A DNA stretch of 64,000 nt, taken from Bacteroidales bacterium WCE2004 (GTDB taxonomy: Bacteria; Bacteroidota; Bacteroidia; Bacteroidales; UBA932). The stretch's first letter is position 1; the number at the start of each line of letters is the position of its first letter. A program made the position numbers and the translations under genes. The notes beneath the pieces are model-generated. The model was given only the letters and a program-made list of their open reading frames with translations. It was not told where the DNA came from and ran no database searches. Shown here in pieces: positions 18,169 through 25,535 of the stretch. The stretch is from contig FUZR01000001.1 of the NCBI GenBank assembly GCA_900167895.1, positions 477,144 to 541,143 on the forward strand, in the 5' to 3' direction.

Positions 18169-18194
18169 GTCATTCTGAGCGCAGCGAAGAATCT
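18169..18194 (+). repeat. Dispersed 26-bp repeat (TCATTCTGAGCGCAGCGAAG type), copy 1
   Basis: GTCATTCTGAGCGCAGCGAA continuing with GAATCT at 18169-18194. Similar copies lie at 50838-50862, 54259-54284 (inverted) and 55140-55167 (inverted). This repeat type is scattered in intergenic DNA of many bacteria. Here it overlaps the stop codon of the nuclease gene ending at 18193, so its arrival may have set the C terminus. Confidence 0.75.
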
Positions 18195-20814
18195 ACCAGA
18201 GCGAAGCGCTCTGCCGTTCGGCGGCATCCTGCAGGTCAGGCGGCACGTTGACGAAGAAGTTGAATCCCGTCCGCTCCTCGATCGCGTCGATGGTGGTGCG
18301 GAACTTACTGTCGTTGTACTGCTCGCCCTTGTGGGCCTCGTTGGTGAAGACGTAGGCGACGCCCCGGGCGGCCGTCATCCCGCCGGCCGTGTCGAACGAA
18401 CACTTCATCAGGAGCTTGTAGAAATGGCTCGGGATGGGCACGCCGCTCACCTTGTCCGAATCCTCATACAGCACGCCGACCACGACGTAGAGCGTGTCAC
18501 GGCCCGAAGGGGCGTTGCTCTTGACCGACTGCTCCAGGCTGTTCCAGACGCCGTCGTTGAACGAAGTCTGGTACTGGGGCGCCTGGTTGGTGTGGTAGAA
18601 GGTCGCCTTGTTGGCTTCTTTGGTGGCCTGGCGGTAGTTGGACGCCACGAAATGCCCGCGGCTGTAGCCCGACACGCCGCTCTGCTGCCAGGACGAAGGG
18701 ATGGCCGGGTCGTTCTTCCAGCCGTCGTTGCGGCCCACGCCGGTGTCGGGGTAGGCGTCCTTGTGCATCACGAAGGCACTCCAGAGCGGGGCCATCTTGT
18801 TGCCGTCCACCAGGCAGGTGTAGTTGCGGACCGTCTTGCCGCCGGACTGGTAGGTATGCGTGACCACCTTCTGCATCGCGTTGGCCGTCTCGTGGTTGAA
18901 CCACTTGTAGCCGTAGCCGCTGAGTTCGTCGCCCGAGCCGTAGGTGGTGCCGGCCTTCAGGGAGATGGCCGGGATCTCGTAGCCGGACAGATAGGGCCGG
19001 TAGCCGCCCTGACCCGCCGACGAGGCGGTCGTGAAGGACTTGACGGCGCCCTTGTATTCCTTGAGCTCGCCGCCGTCCAGCACCTCTACATAAGCCTGGT
19101 AGAAGTAAGTCGTGGACGCCTCCAGGCTCGACAGGGTCGAGCTGAAGCTCTCCGCGCCGCTGGCGGAGCTGTTCAGGTGCGTCTGCTCCGTGAGCGCGGT
19201 GGACGACGTGCCCCAATAGAAGCCGTAGTCCCGCACGTCCTTCATGTTGGCGAAGCTGCCGGAAAGGACGGCGCCGGCCGTGGTCACGGAGCTGGCCGCG
19301 CCCGTCGTGACCGCAGGCTCGCCGCCCCCGCCCCCGGATGTCCCGCAGAAGACTTCAATGTGGTCGATATAGGTCGCGCCGCCCTCGACGATCAGCATGA
19401 ACTGCCGGACGTCGCCGCCTTCGGGGAAGTCGATCTTCACCGTGGCGCCCTTCTCCGTGCCGGTGCGGACGCAGCCATACTCGGCGGCCCATTCCGTCTC
19501 GGAATACAGGATATCCTTGCCGTTCGCCTGCCCCGTCGGGAGGACGGTCGCGGCCGGCACGGCGTGCAGCGTCCGGTCGGACAGGTTCACGGATTCATCG
19601 CCGGTCAGGGTCACCTCCACCCGGCTGATGCCGGCGGAGAACACCGGAGAAATGACGCAGGCGCCTTTCTTGTTGCGGAGCTGCAGGTACGGGAGGCCGT
19701 TCTTGTTGCGGGCGAAGTTGCCGTTCCAGACACCGGAGGCGCTGGTGATCGAGGCTTCGCCGTAATGCGTGCTCTCGTCCGTCATCGACGCATCCAGGGT
19801 GGCCGCGCAGATCTCGGCGTTGGTCAGCACCGCCTTGTCCGCGTCGCCGCCACCGCCGCCACCGGTGCCGCCACCGCCGCCCAGGCCGTGCTCATCTTCG
19901 CTGCCGAATCCGGGATCGACCAGGACGCTGAAATGGAAGTCGCTGAGGTTATAGACGTTGCCGACCAGGTTGGTGCGGCCGTTGGCCTTGACGGGCACCT
20001 GGCCGACCCTGACGGCGGAGGCCATGCCCGACTCCCGGAAGGAAGTCACGGTCACGGCGCCGGAAGCCGGCACGAGGACGTAGTTCATCCCGATCCACAC
20101 GTGCGAATCCTTGTACTGGCCCACCGCATCGGCCTGGATGGCGTTTTCCGCAAAAGCGATCTCCTCCAGTCCGCTGCCGGCGGCGCCGGCAAACAGGTCG
20201 AAGCTGACCGGCGCCAGCACGCTCATCGCGGAGCTGAAGGAGTCCTGGCCCGCCGGCACGTTATCCGACCGGACGAGCACGTTGAGCTGCGCGAAGGGAC
20301 GCTTCATCGTCACGTCATAGTTCGTCGAGGAAGATTTCACCTCCACGGAGGCGTAGAACGCATCCAGCGACGCGTCGTTGGCCTTGAGGTTGCGCTTGAA
20401 GGCGAAAGACGCCACGTTGCCGTCCGCGAACCGGACGTCATAGGCGCCTTCGCGCATCGCGAAAAAGACCACCCGGCAGTCCTGGTTCCCGGACAGGGTC
20501 AGGGTCACGCTGGCGTTCCTGCCGGAAATCGTCTCCACAGGCTGGAAGCCCGTCCCGCCGATCCGCGAGCACGGCATCAGGGAGCCGTCGCTCCCGGAGA
20601 ATGCAGCCGCATACAACCGGAACTCGCCGGAGGCGTCGTCGAATACCGATGACTCCGGCGCGGCTTTCGTCAGCGCGCTGCCCAGGTCGAGGGAGAAAGT
20701 CACCGGGACCGGCTTGCCGCCCCGTGCGGGATCCTTCAACCCCGGCTCCTTGGCGCAGGACGCCAATGCAAGCGCCGCGAAGGCGGCAAGCAGGGAATAT
20801 ATTATCTTTTTCAT
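18193..20814 (-). CDS. Fimbrillin-like lipoprotein fused to DNA/RNA non-specific nuclease
   Basis: An 873-residue surface lipoprotein. The ATG at 20814 gives a lipoprotein signal (MKKIIYSLLAAFAALALASC). Residues about 30-300 resemble fimbrillin-like Bacteroidetes proteins, with MNYVLVPASG and NGRTNLVGNVYN blocks. A poly-Gly linker leads to a β-rich module (about 320-480), then a FnIII-like module and, in the last 270 residues, a ββα-metal nuclease with SRGH (about 718-721) and TNQAP (about 740). This is the DRGH...N signature of EndA/NucA enzymes. It should cut DNA and RNA outside the cell. It is the last gene of the locus, and its nuclease domain is nearly identical in DNA to 24469-25223. 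Fimbrial assembly is inferred from the N-terminal domain only. Confidence 0.85.
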   Translation of the reverse strand: MKKIIYSLLAAFAALALASCAKEPGLKDPARGGKPVPVTFSLDLGSALTKAAPESSVFDDASGEFRLYAAAFSGSDGSLMPCSRIGGTGFQPVETISGRNASVTLTLSGNQDCRVVFFAMREGAYDVRFADGNVASFAFKRNLKANDASLDAFYASVEVKSSSTNYDVTMKRPFAQLNVLVRSDNVPAGQDSFSSAMSVLAPVSFDLFAGAAGSGLEEIAFAENAIQADAVGQYKDSHVWIGMNYVLVPASGAVTVTSFRESGMASAVRVGQVPVKANGRTNLVGNVYNLSDFHFSVLVDPGFGSEDEHGLGGGGGTGGGGGGDADKAVLTNAEICAATLDASMTDESTHYGEASITSASGVWNGNFARNKNGLPYLQLRNKKGACVISPVFSAGISRVEVTLTGDESVNLSDRTLHAVPAATVLPTGQANGKDILYSETEWAAEYGCVRTGTEKGATVKIDFPEGGDVRQFMLIVEGGATYIDHIEVFCGTSGGGGGEPAVTTGAASSVTTAGAVLSGSFANMKDVRDYGFYWGTSSTALTEQTHLNSSASGAESFSSTLSSLEASTTYFYQAYVEVLDGGELKEYKGAVKSFTTASSAGQGGYRPYLSGYEIPAISLKAGTTYGSGDELSGYGYKWFNHETANAMQKVVTHTYQSGGKTVRNYTCLVDGNKMAPLWSAFVMHKDAYPDTGVGRNDGWKNDPAIPSSWQQSGVSGYSRGHFVASNYRQATKEANKATFYHTNQAPQYQTSFNDGVWNSLEQSVKSNAPSGRDTLYVVVGVLYEDSDKVSGVPIPSHFYKLLMKCSFDTAGGMTAARGVAYVFTNEAHKGEQYNDSKFRTTIDAIEERTGFNFFVNVPPDLQDAAERQSASLW
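18284..19038 (-). repeat. 755-bp direct repeat, unit 1 (nuclease domain)
   Basis: This segment aligns without gaps to 24469-25223, with few substitutions by eye. It covers the nuclease domain and the preceding linker (TASSAGQGGYRPYLSGYEIP). Flanking domains are much less alike, which suggests recent duplication or gene conversion limited to the catalytic part. Confidence 0.8.
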
Positions 20815-20829
20815 CAATACCGTCTAAAA

Positions 20830-22641
20830 TTATTCCGCAGACAATTCCAACGTCACGACCTGCCGCTTCCCGTTCTGCAGGGAAACGACCGCCTCGACCG
20901 TATGCGCACCGGCCGTGAGCGTCACCGACGGGCCGGACACGGCGGAGCCGTCCAGGCGCCATTCGACGCTCGTGTAGGGCAGGTCGGCCACCTCGTTCAG
21001 CGCCAGCGCGAACGGAGAGCCGGCCTTGTAGCTGCCCTTGCCGGGGTTGCTGATGCTATAGTAGGACAGGCCCGCGGACGGCATCGTGACGTGGAACGTC
21101 ACCTGGCCGTCGGCATAGGCGATGCCGCTCAGGGAGACCGACGATTCTACACCGTTCCAGCTCCTGGCGGTATAGGCGGTCACCTTCTTCGCTCCCGGGA
21201 AGGGAATGTTGACCGCAAGCCCTTCGTAGTAAGGATCGAAATAGGACGCCCCGTAGTCAGGCAGGTACTGGTAGCCGTATTTGAGGTTGTCCGGCTCGAT
21301 GGCGGCAACCACATAGTAGCAGGGATGCGCGCCGTTCTCGTTGATGGAATTGGTCTGCTCCCATTTCGACCAGAGGTCGGCGGCAGAGACCTGGCCAAAA
21401 TCCTCGATCCGGACCTTGCGGGAGGATTTATCCACGTGGTAGACCAGCATGCCGTGCGCGGGCAGGCCGGCATCCCAGCCCGAAGCGCCGCGGCACTCGT
21501 AGATGAAGTACTCCCCTTCCTGGTCGGTCAGGGTCTTGTAGGCCTTGTTTTCCTGCACGGGAGGCAGGACATAATCGCCGGACTTGGGGAATTCGGCCAG
21601 GACGCTCCTGTCGAGCCAGCCCAGCAGGATCCGCTCCTCGATGCCGAGGTACGGCGGGATGCGGCCTTCGCCGTTGTAGCTGCCGCCGGACATCAGCGAG
21701 AATTCGAACGGGCCGGCGGCGATCTCGTTCGTGTCGTAATCGGTGTCGTAGAAGTCCGGCAGGCCCATGGCGTGGCCGAACTCGTGGCAGGCCGTGCCGA
21801 TGCCGCACATCTGTCCCTTATAGGTTCCCATTCCTTCCAGCTCGTTGGAACAGGCGTAGCTGTCGACCTTGCAGCCGTCCAGCGTCAGGCTGATGTCGGC
21901 GTTCGAGAGCGACCACTGGTGCGGCCAGATGGAGTCTTCGTCGTCGGAATCCGCCTCGCCGTGACCGGCGTAATACATGAACACCAGGTCCACCTGGCCG
22001 TCCCCGTCGTTGTCGTAGCGGGAGAAGTCGACCTGGCCGTCCAGCGCCTCGCAGGCCTCGGCGACGGCCTGCTCGGGACGCAGGTCGTTGTCGTCGCTGT
22101 CGTTGCCGCCGTAGTAGGCCTTGTCGTGCGAAAGCTTCACGGGGCCGTAGACGTCGAAGACGGGTTCGAACTTGCCCTGGGAATTCTCATAATAGAAGTC
22201 CCGGGCGGAGCCCTTGCCGCCGTTCGCGCTGTAGCCCTGCTGGTTCAGCAGATTGCCGAAGGCCGTATTGGCGTCGGGCGTCTTGAAGTCCAGGTCGCTG
22301 AACGCGACCAGGATCACCAGGAAGTGTTTCTTGTCCAGGGCGATGCCGGAAGCGCGGGGGACGCGGCGCCGGCGCGCCTCGGCGCGGCGCGTCGCGGCCT
22401 GCCGCCGGATCGATTCGGCCTTGGATGCCGGGACGGGCCGGTAGAAGCCGTCGGCGTCTTTGCGGACCACGTTGCCTGCCCCGTCGGTAAGCCAGTGTCC
22501 CCATTCGTCGCCGTGGCGGACCAGGGTAATGGTCGAACCGTCCGGCTGGACATGGCGGAACTTGCCCGGGCGGGCCGGGACGGCATACAGGCTCAGGGCC
22601 GTCAGCAGGAACAACAGGGAAAGGAGAATCTTGCTCTTCAT
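20830..22641 (-). CDS. Secreted M6-family metalloprotease
   Basis: A 603-residue exported protease. Signal peptide MKSKILLSLLFLLTALSLYA is followed by a propeptide-like basic region (about 75-95) and the catalytic domain. The zinc site HEFGHAMGLPDFYD (about 286-299) is typical of the M6 (immune inhibitor A) family, with LMSGGSYNGEG as the Met-turn region. The final 100 residues form a β-sandwich-like tail (VEWRLDGSAVSGPSVTLTAG). It lies inside the nuclease/fimbrillin gene row with 6-16 bp spacings, so it is probably co-transcribed. It might process precursor fimbrillins or strip proteins from nucleic acid; both are inference. Confidence 0.88.
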   Translation of the reverse strand: MKSKILLSLLFLLTALSLYAVPARPGKFRHVQPDGSTITLVRHGDEWGHWLTDGAGNVVRKDADGFYRPVPASKAESIRRQAATRRAEARRRRVPRASGIALDKKHFLVILVAFSDLDFKTPDANTAFGNLLNQQGYSANGGKGSARDFYYENSQGKFEPVFDVYGPVKLSHDKAYYGGNDSDDNDLRPEQAVAEACEALDGQVDFSRYDNDGDGQVDLVFMYYAGHGEADSDDEDSIWPHQWSLSNADISLTLDGCKVDSYACSNELEGMGTYKGQMCGIGTACHEFGHAMGLPDFYDTDYDTNEIAAGPFEFSLMSGGSYNGEGRIPPYLGIEERILLGWLDRSVLAEFPKSGDYVLPPVQENKAYKTLTDQEGEYFIYECRGASGWDAGLPAHGMLVYHVDKSSRKVRIEDFGQVSAADLWSKWEQTNSINENGAHPCYYVVAAIEPDNLKYGYQYLPDYGASYFDPYYEGLAVNIPFPGAKKVTAYTARSWNGVESSVSLSGIAYADGQVTFHVTMPSAGLSYYSISNPGKGSYKAGSPFALALNEVADLPYTSVEWRLDGSAVSGPSVTLTAGAHTVEAVVSLQNGKRQVVTLELSAE

Positions 22642-22647
22642 GGCGCA

Positions 22648-24336
22648 CTACTTTTTGATGACGAAACCGTTGCCGCCCCGGTCGGCGATCCAGACCAGGC
22701 CGCCCTCATCCCGGACCACGGTCATCTGCGCGGTACGGTTCAGCACGGCGGTGGTGCCTTTCTTCCAGAAAACGTCCATGCTGGCCGCATCCCCGGCCCG
22801 CATCGTGTCGGAATAGCCGGAAACGGCCAGCTGCTCATCCTGGTCCGGGTTGAGCAGGACGAAGGTCAGCGCATGGCCGTCGTACTCGCGGACATACTGG
22901 TCCGCACCGGCCACGTAGGCGCGCTCGTTCCCGGGCAGATAGCATCCGGGGACCTTGTGCGAGAGGATGGCTTCGGAATTGTCCGCGCCGTAATGGACGG
23001 TCACCTTGTTCAGGCGCCAATGCCCGGAACCGGTGCTGCGGGTCAGCGTGACCGAATTGGCGGAGCCGGTCCAGACGTGGGTCTCCAGGTCATACGCACC
23101 CGTGTCCACGCCGCCGAAATCGGCCGTGACCGGGCACTTGCCGTCAGAATAGAAATACTCGATCTTCACGATCTCCAGCGCGGAGCTGACCGTGACCGAG
23201 CCGTCGCCATAGATCCGGATGGCGGAACCGGTATTGTAATACTTGCCGTCATTCCCCCCGCCGGCGAAGATGACGGACATGTCGCCTTGCACGAACGGGT
23301 CCGCATACTGCGTGGCGTCCTGCAGGCCCAGCTCGGAGAAAATGATGGTGTCTGAGCCGCCGCCGACAGGCGGGACGGGCGGCGTGTCGCCCAGCTCCTC
23401 TTCCGACCCGAATTCGGAATCCACCTGGACGGAGAAGGAGAAACTGAGCTCTTCGTCATAGATGTTGCCGACCAGGTTGGTCCGCCCGTTGGTGCGCACC
23501 GGCACACTGCCGGGCGCGATCGCCCGGGCCATGCCGGACTCCCGGAAGGAAGTGACCTCCACCTGGCCCGAAGCGGGTACGAGGACATAGTTCATCCCCA
23601 CCCAGCGGTAGGGCTTGGACGCGTCGGCGTATTTGCCGAACGGCGCCGCGGAGATGGCGCTCTCCGCAAAGGCGATCTCGACCGCTTCGCCGGTCGGCGC
23701 CCCCGTCAGGAAGTCGAAGGCCGCCGGCGCCTTCACGGTCATGGACGAGCGGAACGCCGTCTGTCCCGGCGGCACGTTGGCGGCCGGGACGAGGACGTTC
23801 AGCTGGGAGAACGGACGGCGGAGCGTGACTTCGTAGCTGCGGCTCGCAGCGCTCACGTCCACCGACGTCCAGAAGGCGTCCAGCGAGGCGTCGTTGGCCT
23901 GCAGGGCGCTCTTGAAAGAGAACGAGGCGGCGCCGTCCGCAAAACGGACATCATAGGCGCCGGCCCGCTGCGCGAAGAAGACGACCTTGTATTCCCGGCC
24001 TGACGGCAGGGAGAGGGAGACCTCGCCGCCCTGGCCGCCGGCCAGCTCCGCCACGGGGGCGAAGCCCTCGCCGCCGACGCGCGAGGCGGCGGCCAGGGCG
24101 CCGTCAGCCTTGTCGAACGCGGCCACATAGAGCTGGAAGGTGCCGGAGGCGTCGTCCAGCTCCGTGGACGTGGGCCCGCCGGCCTTGGTCAGGACATGCT
24201 TCAGCCCGACCGTGAAGGTCACGGTCCGGGGCTTGCCGCCGCGCGCCGCGTCCGGCCGGAGCGCCTCAGGGGCGCAGCCGGCCAGCAGGGCCGCCGCGGC
24301 AAGTGTCAAGAAGATTCTGTACAAGATCCTGTTCAT
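22648..24336 (-). CDS. Fimbrillin-like lipoprotein
   Basis: A 562-residue lipoprotein. The ATG at 24336 yields MNRILYRIFLTLAAAALLAGC with the lipobox Cys. Residues about 25-300 are closely related to the N-terminal part of the 18193-20814 protein (shared FVGL/FSLDL start, MNYVLVPASGQVEVTSFRES, NGRTNLVGNIY). The C-terminal part is different: a β-sandwich-like module (IYGDGSVTVSSALEIVKIEY) and a last segment without clear relatives. No nuclease motif is present. It may be a structural or binding subunit of the same surface assembly. It precedes the M6 protease by 6 bp. Confidence 0.75.
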   Translation of the reverse strand: MNRILYRIFLTLAAAALLAGCAPEALRPDAARGGKPRTVTFTVGLKHVLTKAGGPTSTELDDASGTFQLYVAAFDKADGALAAASRVGGEGFAPVAELAGGQGGEVSLSLPSGREYKVVFFAQRAGAYDVRFADGAASFSFKSALQANDASLDAFWTSVDVSAASRSYEVTLRRPFSQLNVLVPAANVPPGQTAFRSSMTVKAPAAFDFLTGAPTGEAVEIAFAESAISAAPFGKYADASKPYRWVGMNYVLVPASGQVEVTSFRESGMARAIAPGSVPVRTNGRTNLVGNIYDEELSFSFSVQVDSEFGSEEELGDTPPVPPVGGGSDTIIFSELGLQDATQYADPFVQGDMSVIFAGGGNDGKYYNTGSAIRIYGDGSVTVSSALEIVKIEYFYSDGKCPVTADFGGVDTGAYDLETHVWTGSANSVTLTRSTGSGHWRLNKVTVHYGADNSEAILSHKVPGCYLPGNERAYVAGADQYVREYDGHALTFVLLNPDQDEQLAVSGYSDTMRAGDAASMDVFWKKGTTAVLNRTAQMTVVRDEGGLVWIADRGGNGFVIKK

Positions 24337-24377
24337 ATCACATAAGGTCATATTCATCGCTTTGACATGTCATCCGG

Positions 24378-25505
24378 CTACCATAGCTCGGAGGTGCTGC
24401 TTTCGGCCGCTGCCTGGAGAGAAGCGGGAACCGCAGCGAAAAAGTCGAACCCGGAACGCGCCTCGATGGCGTCGATGGTGGTGCGGAACTTACTGTCGTT
24501 GTACTGCTCGTCCTTGTGGGCCTCGTTGGTGTAGATGTAGGCGACGCCCCGGGCGGCCGTCATCGCACCGTCCGCACCGAACGAGCACTTCATCAGGAGC
24601 TTGTAGAAATGGCTCGGGATGGGCACGCCGCTCACCGTTTTTGAATTCTCATACAGCACGCCGACCACGACGTAGAGCGTGTCGCGGCCCGAAGGGGCGT
24701 TGCTCTTGACCGACTGCTCCAGGCTGTTCCAGACGCCGTCGTTGAACGAGCTCTGGTACTGGGGCGCCTGGTTGGTGTGGTAGAAGGTCGCCTTGTTGGC
24801 GTCCACGCTGGCCTGGCGGTAGTTGGACGCCACGAAATGCCCGCGGCTGTAGCCCGACACGCCGCTCTGCTGCCAGGACGAGGGGATGGCCGGGTCGTTC
24901 TTCCAGCCGTCGTTGCGGCCGACGCCGTTGTCCGGGTAGGCATCCTTGTGCATCACGAAGGCACTCCAGAGCGGGGCCATCTTGTTGCCGTCCACCAGGC
25001 AGGTGTAGTTGCGGACCGTCTTGCCGCCTGACTTGTAGGTGTGCGTGACGACCTTCTGCATCGCGTTGTCCGTCTCGTGGTTGAACCACTTGTAGCCGTA
25101 GCCGCTGGTCTCGTCGCCTGAGCTGTAGGTAGTGCCGGCCTTCAGGGCGATGGCCGGGATCTCGTAGCCGGACAGATAGGGCCGGTAGCCGCCCTGACCC
25201 GCCGACGAGGCGGTCGTGAAGGAACGGACCTCGCCATAAATCGGATTCCCGATGCGGCCCTGACTGTCCTGCAGGCGGACATAGGCGCGATAGTAATACG
25301 TCTCGCCCGCGTCCAGGCTGCCCAGAGACACGCTGAACGAGCCGGAGGTGCCGGTAGCACTTCCGAGATACTCGCTCCGGGTGAGCGAACTGGACGAGGT
25401 GCCCCATTCGAAGCCCCTGTCGTATATGGTTCCGGTCGCTCCTGAAAAGGAGCCCAGCAGGGTGGCCCCTGCTGAACTCAGGTTTTCAGTACCCCCGGTA
25501 ATCAC
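24378..25505 (-). CDS. DNA/RNA non-specific nuclease domain, cut off by in-frame stop
   Basis: A 375-codon frame carrying a FnIII-like module (about 1-95) and a ββα-metal nuclease with SRGH (about 220) and TNQAP. It has no signal peptide. The first possible start is a GTG at 25505, eleven codons after a TGA at 25538-25536 that ends the upstream gene in the same frame. Aligned with the intact paralogue at 18193-20814, this frame is the C-terminal half of one fimbrillin-nuclease protein. It could be a broken gene, be made by readthrough or re-initiation, or reflect a base error in the assembly. As a free protein it would stay in the cytoplasm. Confidence 0.75.
   Translation of the reverse strand: MITGGTENLSSAGATLLGSFSGATGTIYDRGFEWGTSSSSLTRSEYLGSATGTSGSFSVSLGSLDAGETYYYRAYVRLQDSQGRIGNPIYGEVRSFTTASSAGQGGYRPYLSGYEIPAIALKAGTTYSSGDETSGYGYKWFNHETDNAMQKVVTHTYKSGGKTVRNYTCLVDGNKMAPLWSAFVMHKDAYPDNGVGRNDGWKNDPAIPSSWQQSGVSGYSRGHFVASNYRQASVDANKATFYHTNQAPQYQSSFNDGVWNSLEQSVKSNAPSGRDTLYVVVGVLYENSKTVSGVPIPSHFYKLLMKCSFGADGAMTAARGVAYIYTNEAHKDEQYNDSKFRTTIDAIEARSGFDFFAAVPASLQAAAESSTSELW
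24469..25223 (-). repeat. 755-bp direct repeat, unit 2 (nuclease domain)
   Basis: Ungapped partner of 18284-19038 in the same orientation, 6.2 kb apart. Recombination between the two would delete the M6 protease and one fimbrillin lipoprotein and fuse the remaining frames. Confidence 0.8.
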
Positions 25506-25535
25506 GTTGGCCGTGACCTGCGGGGGGATTGCACT

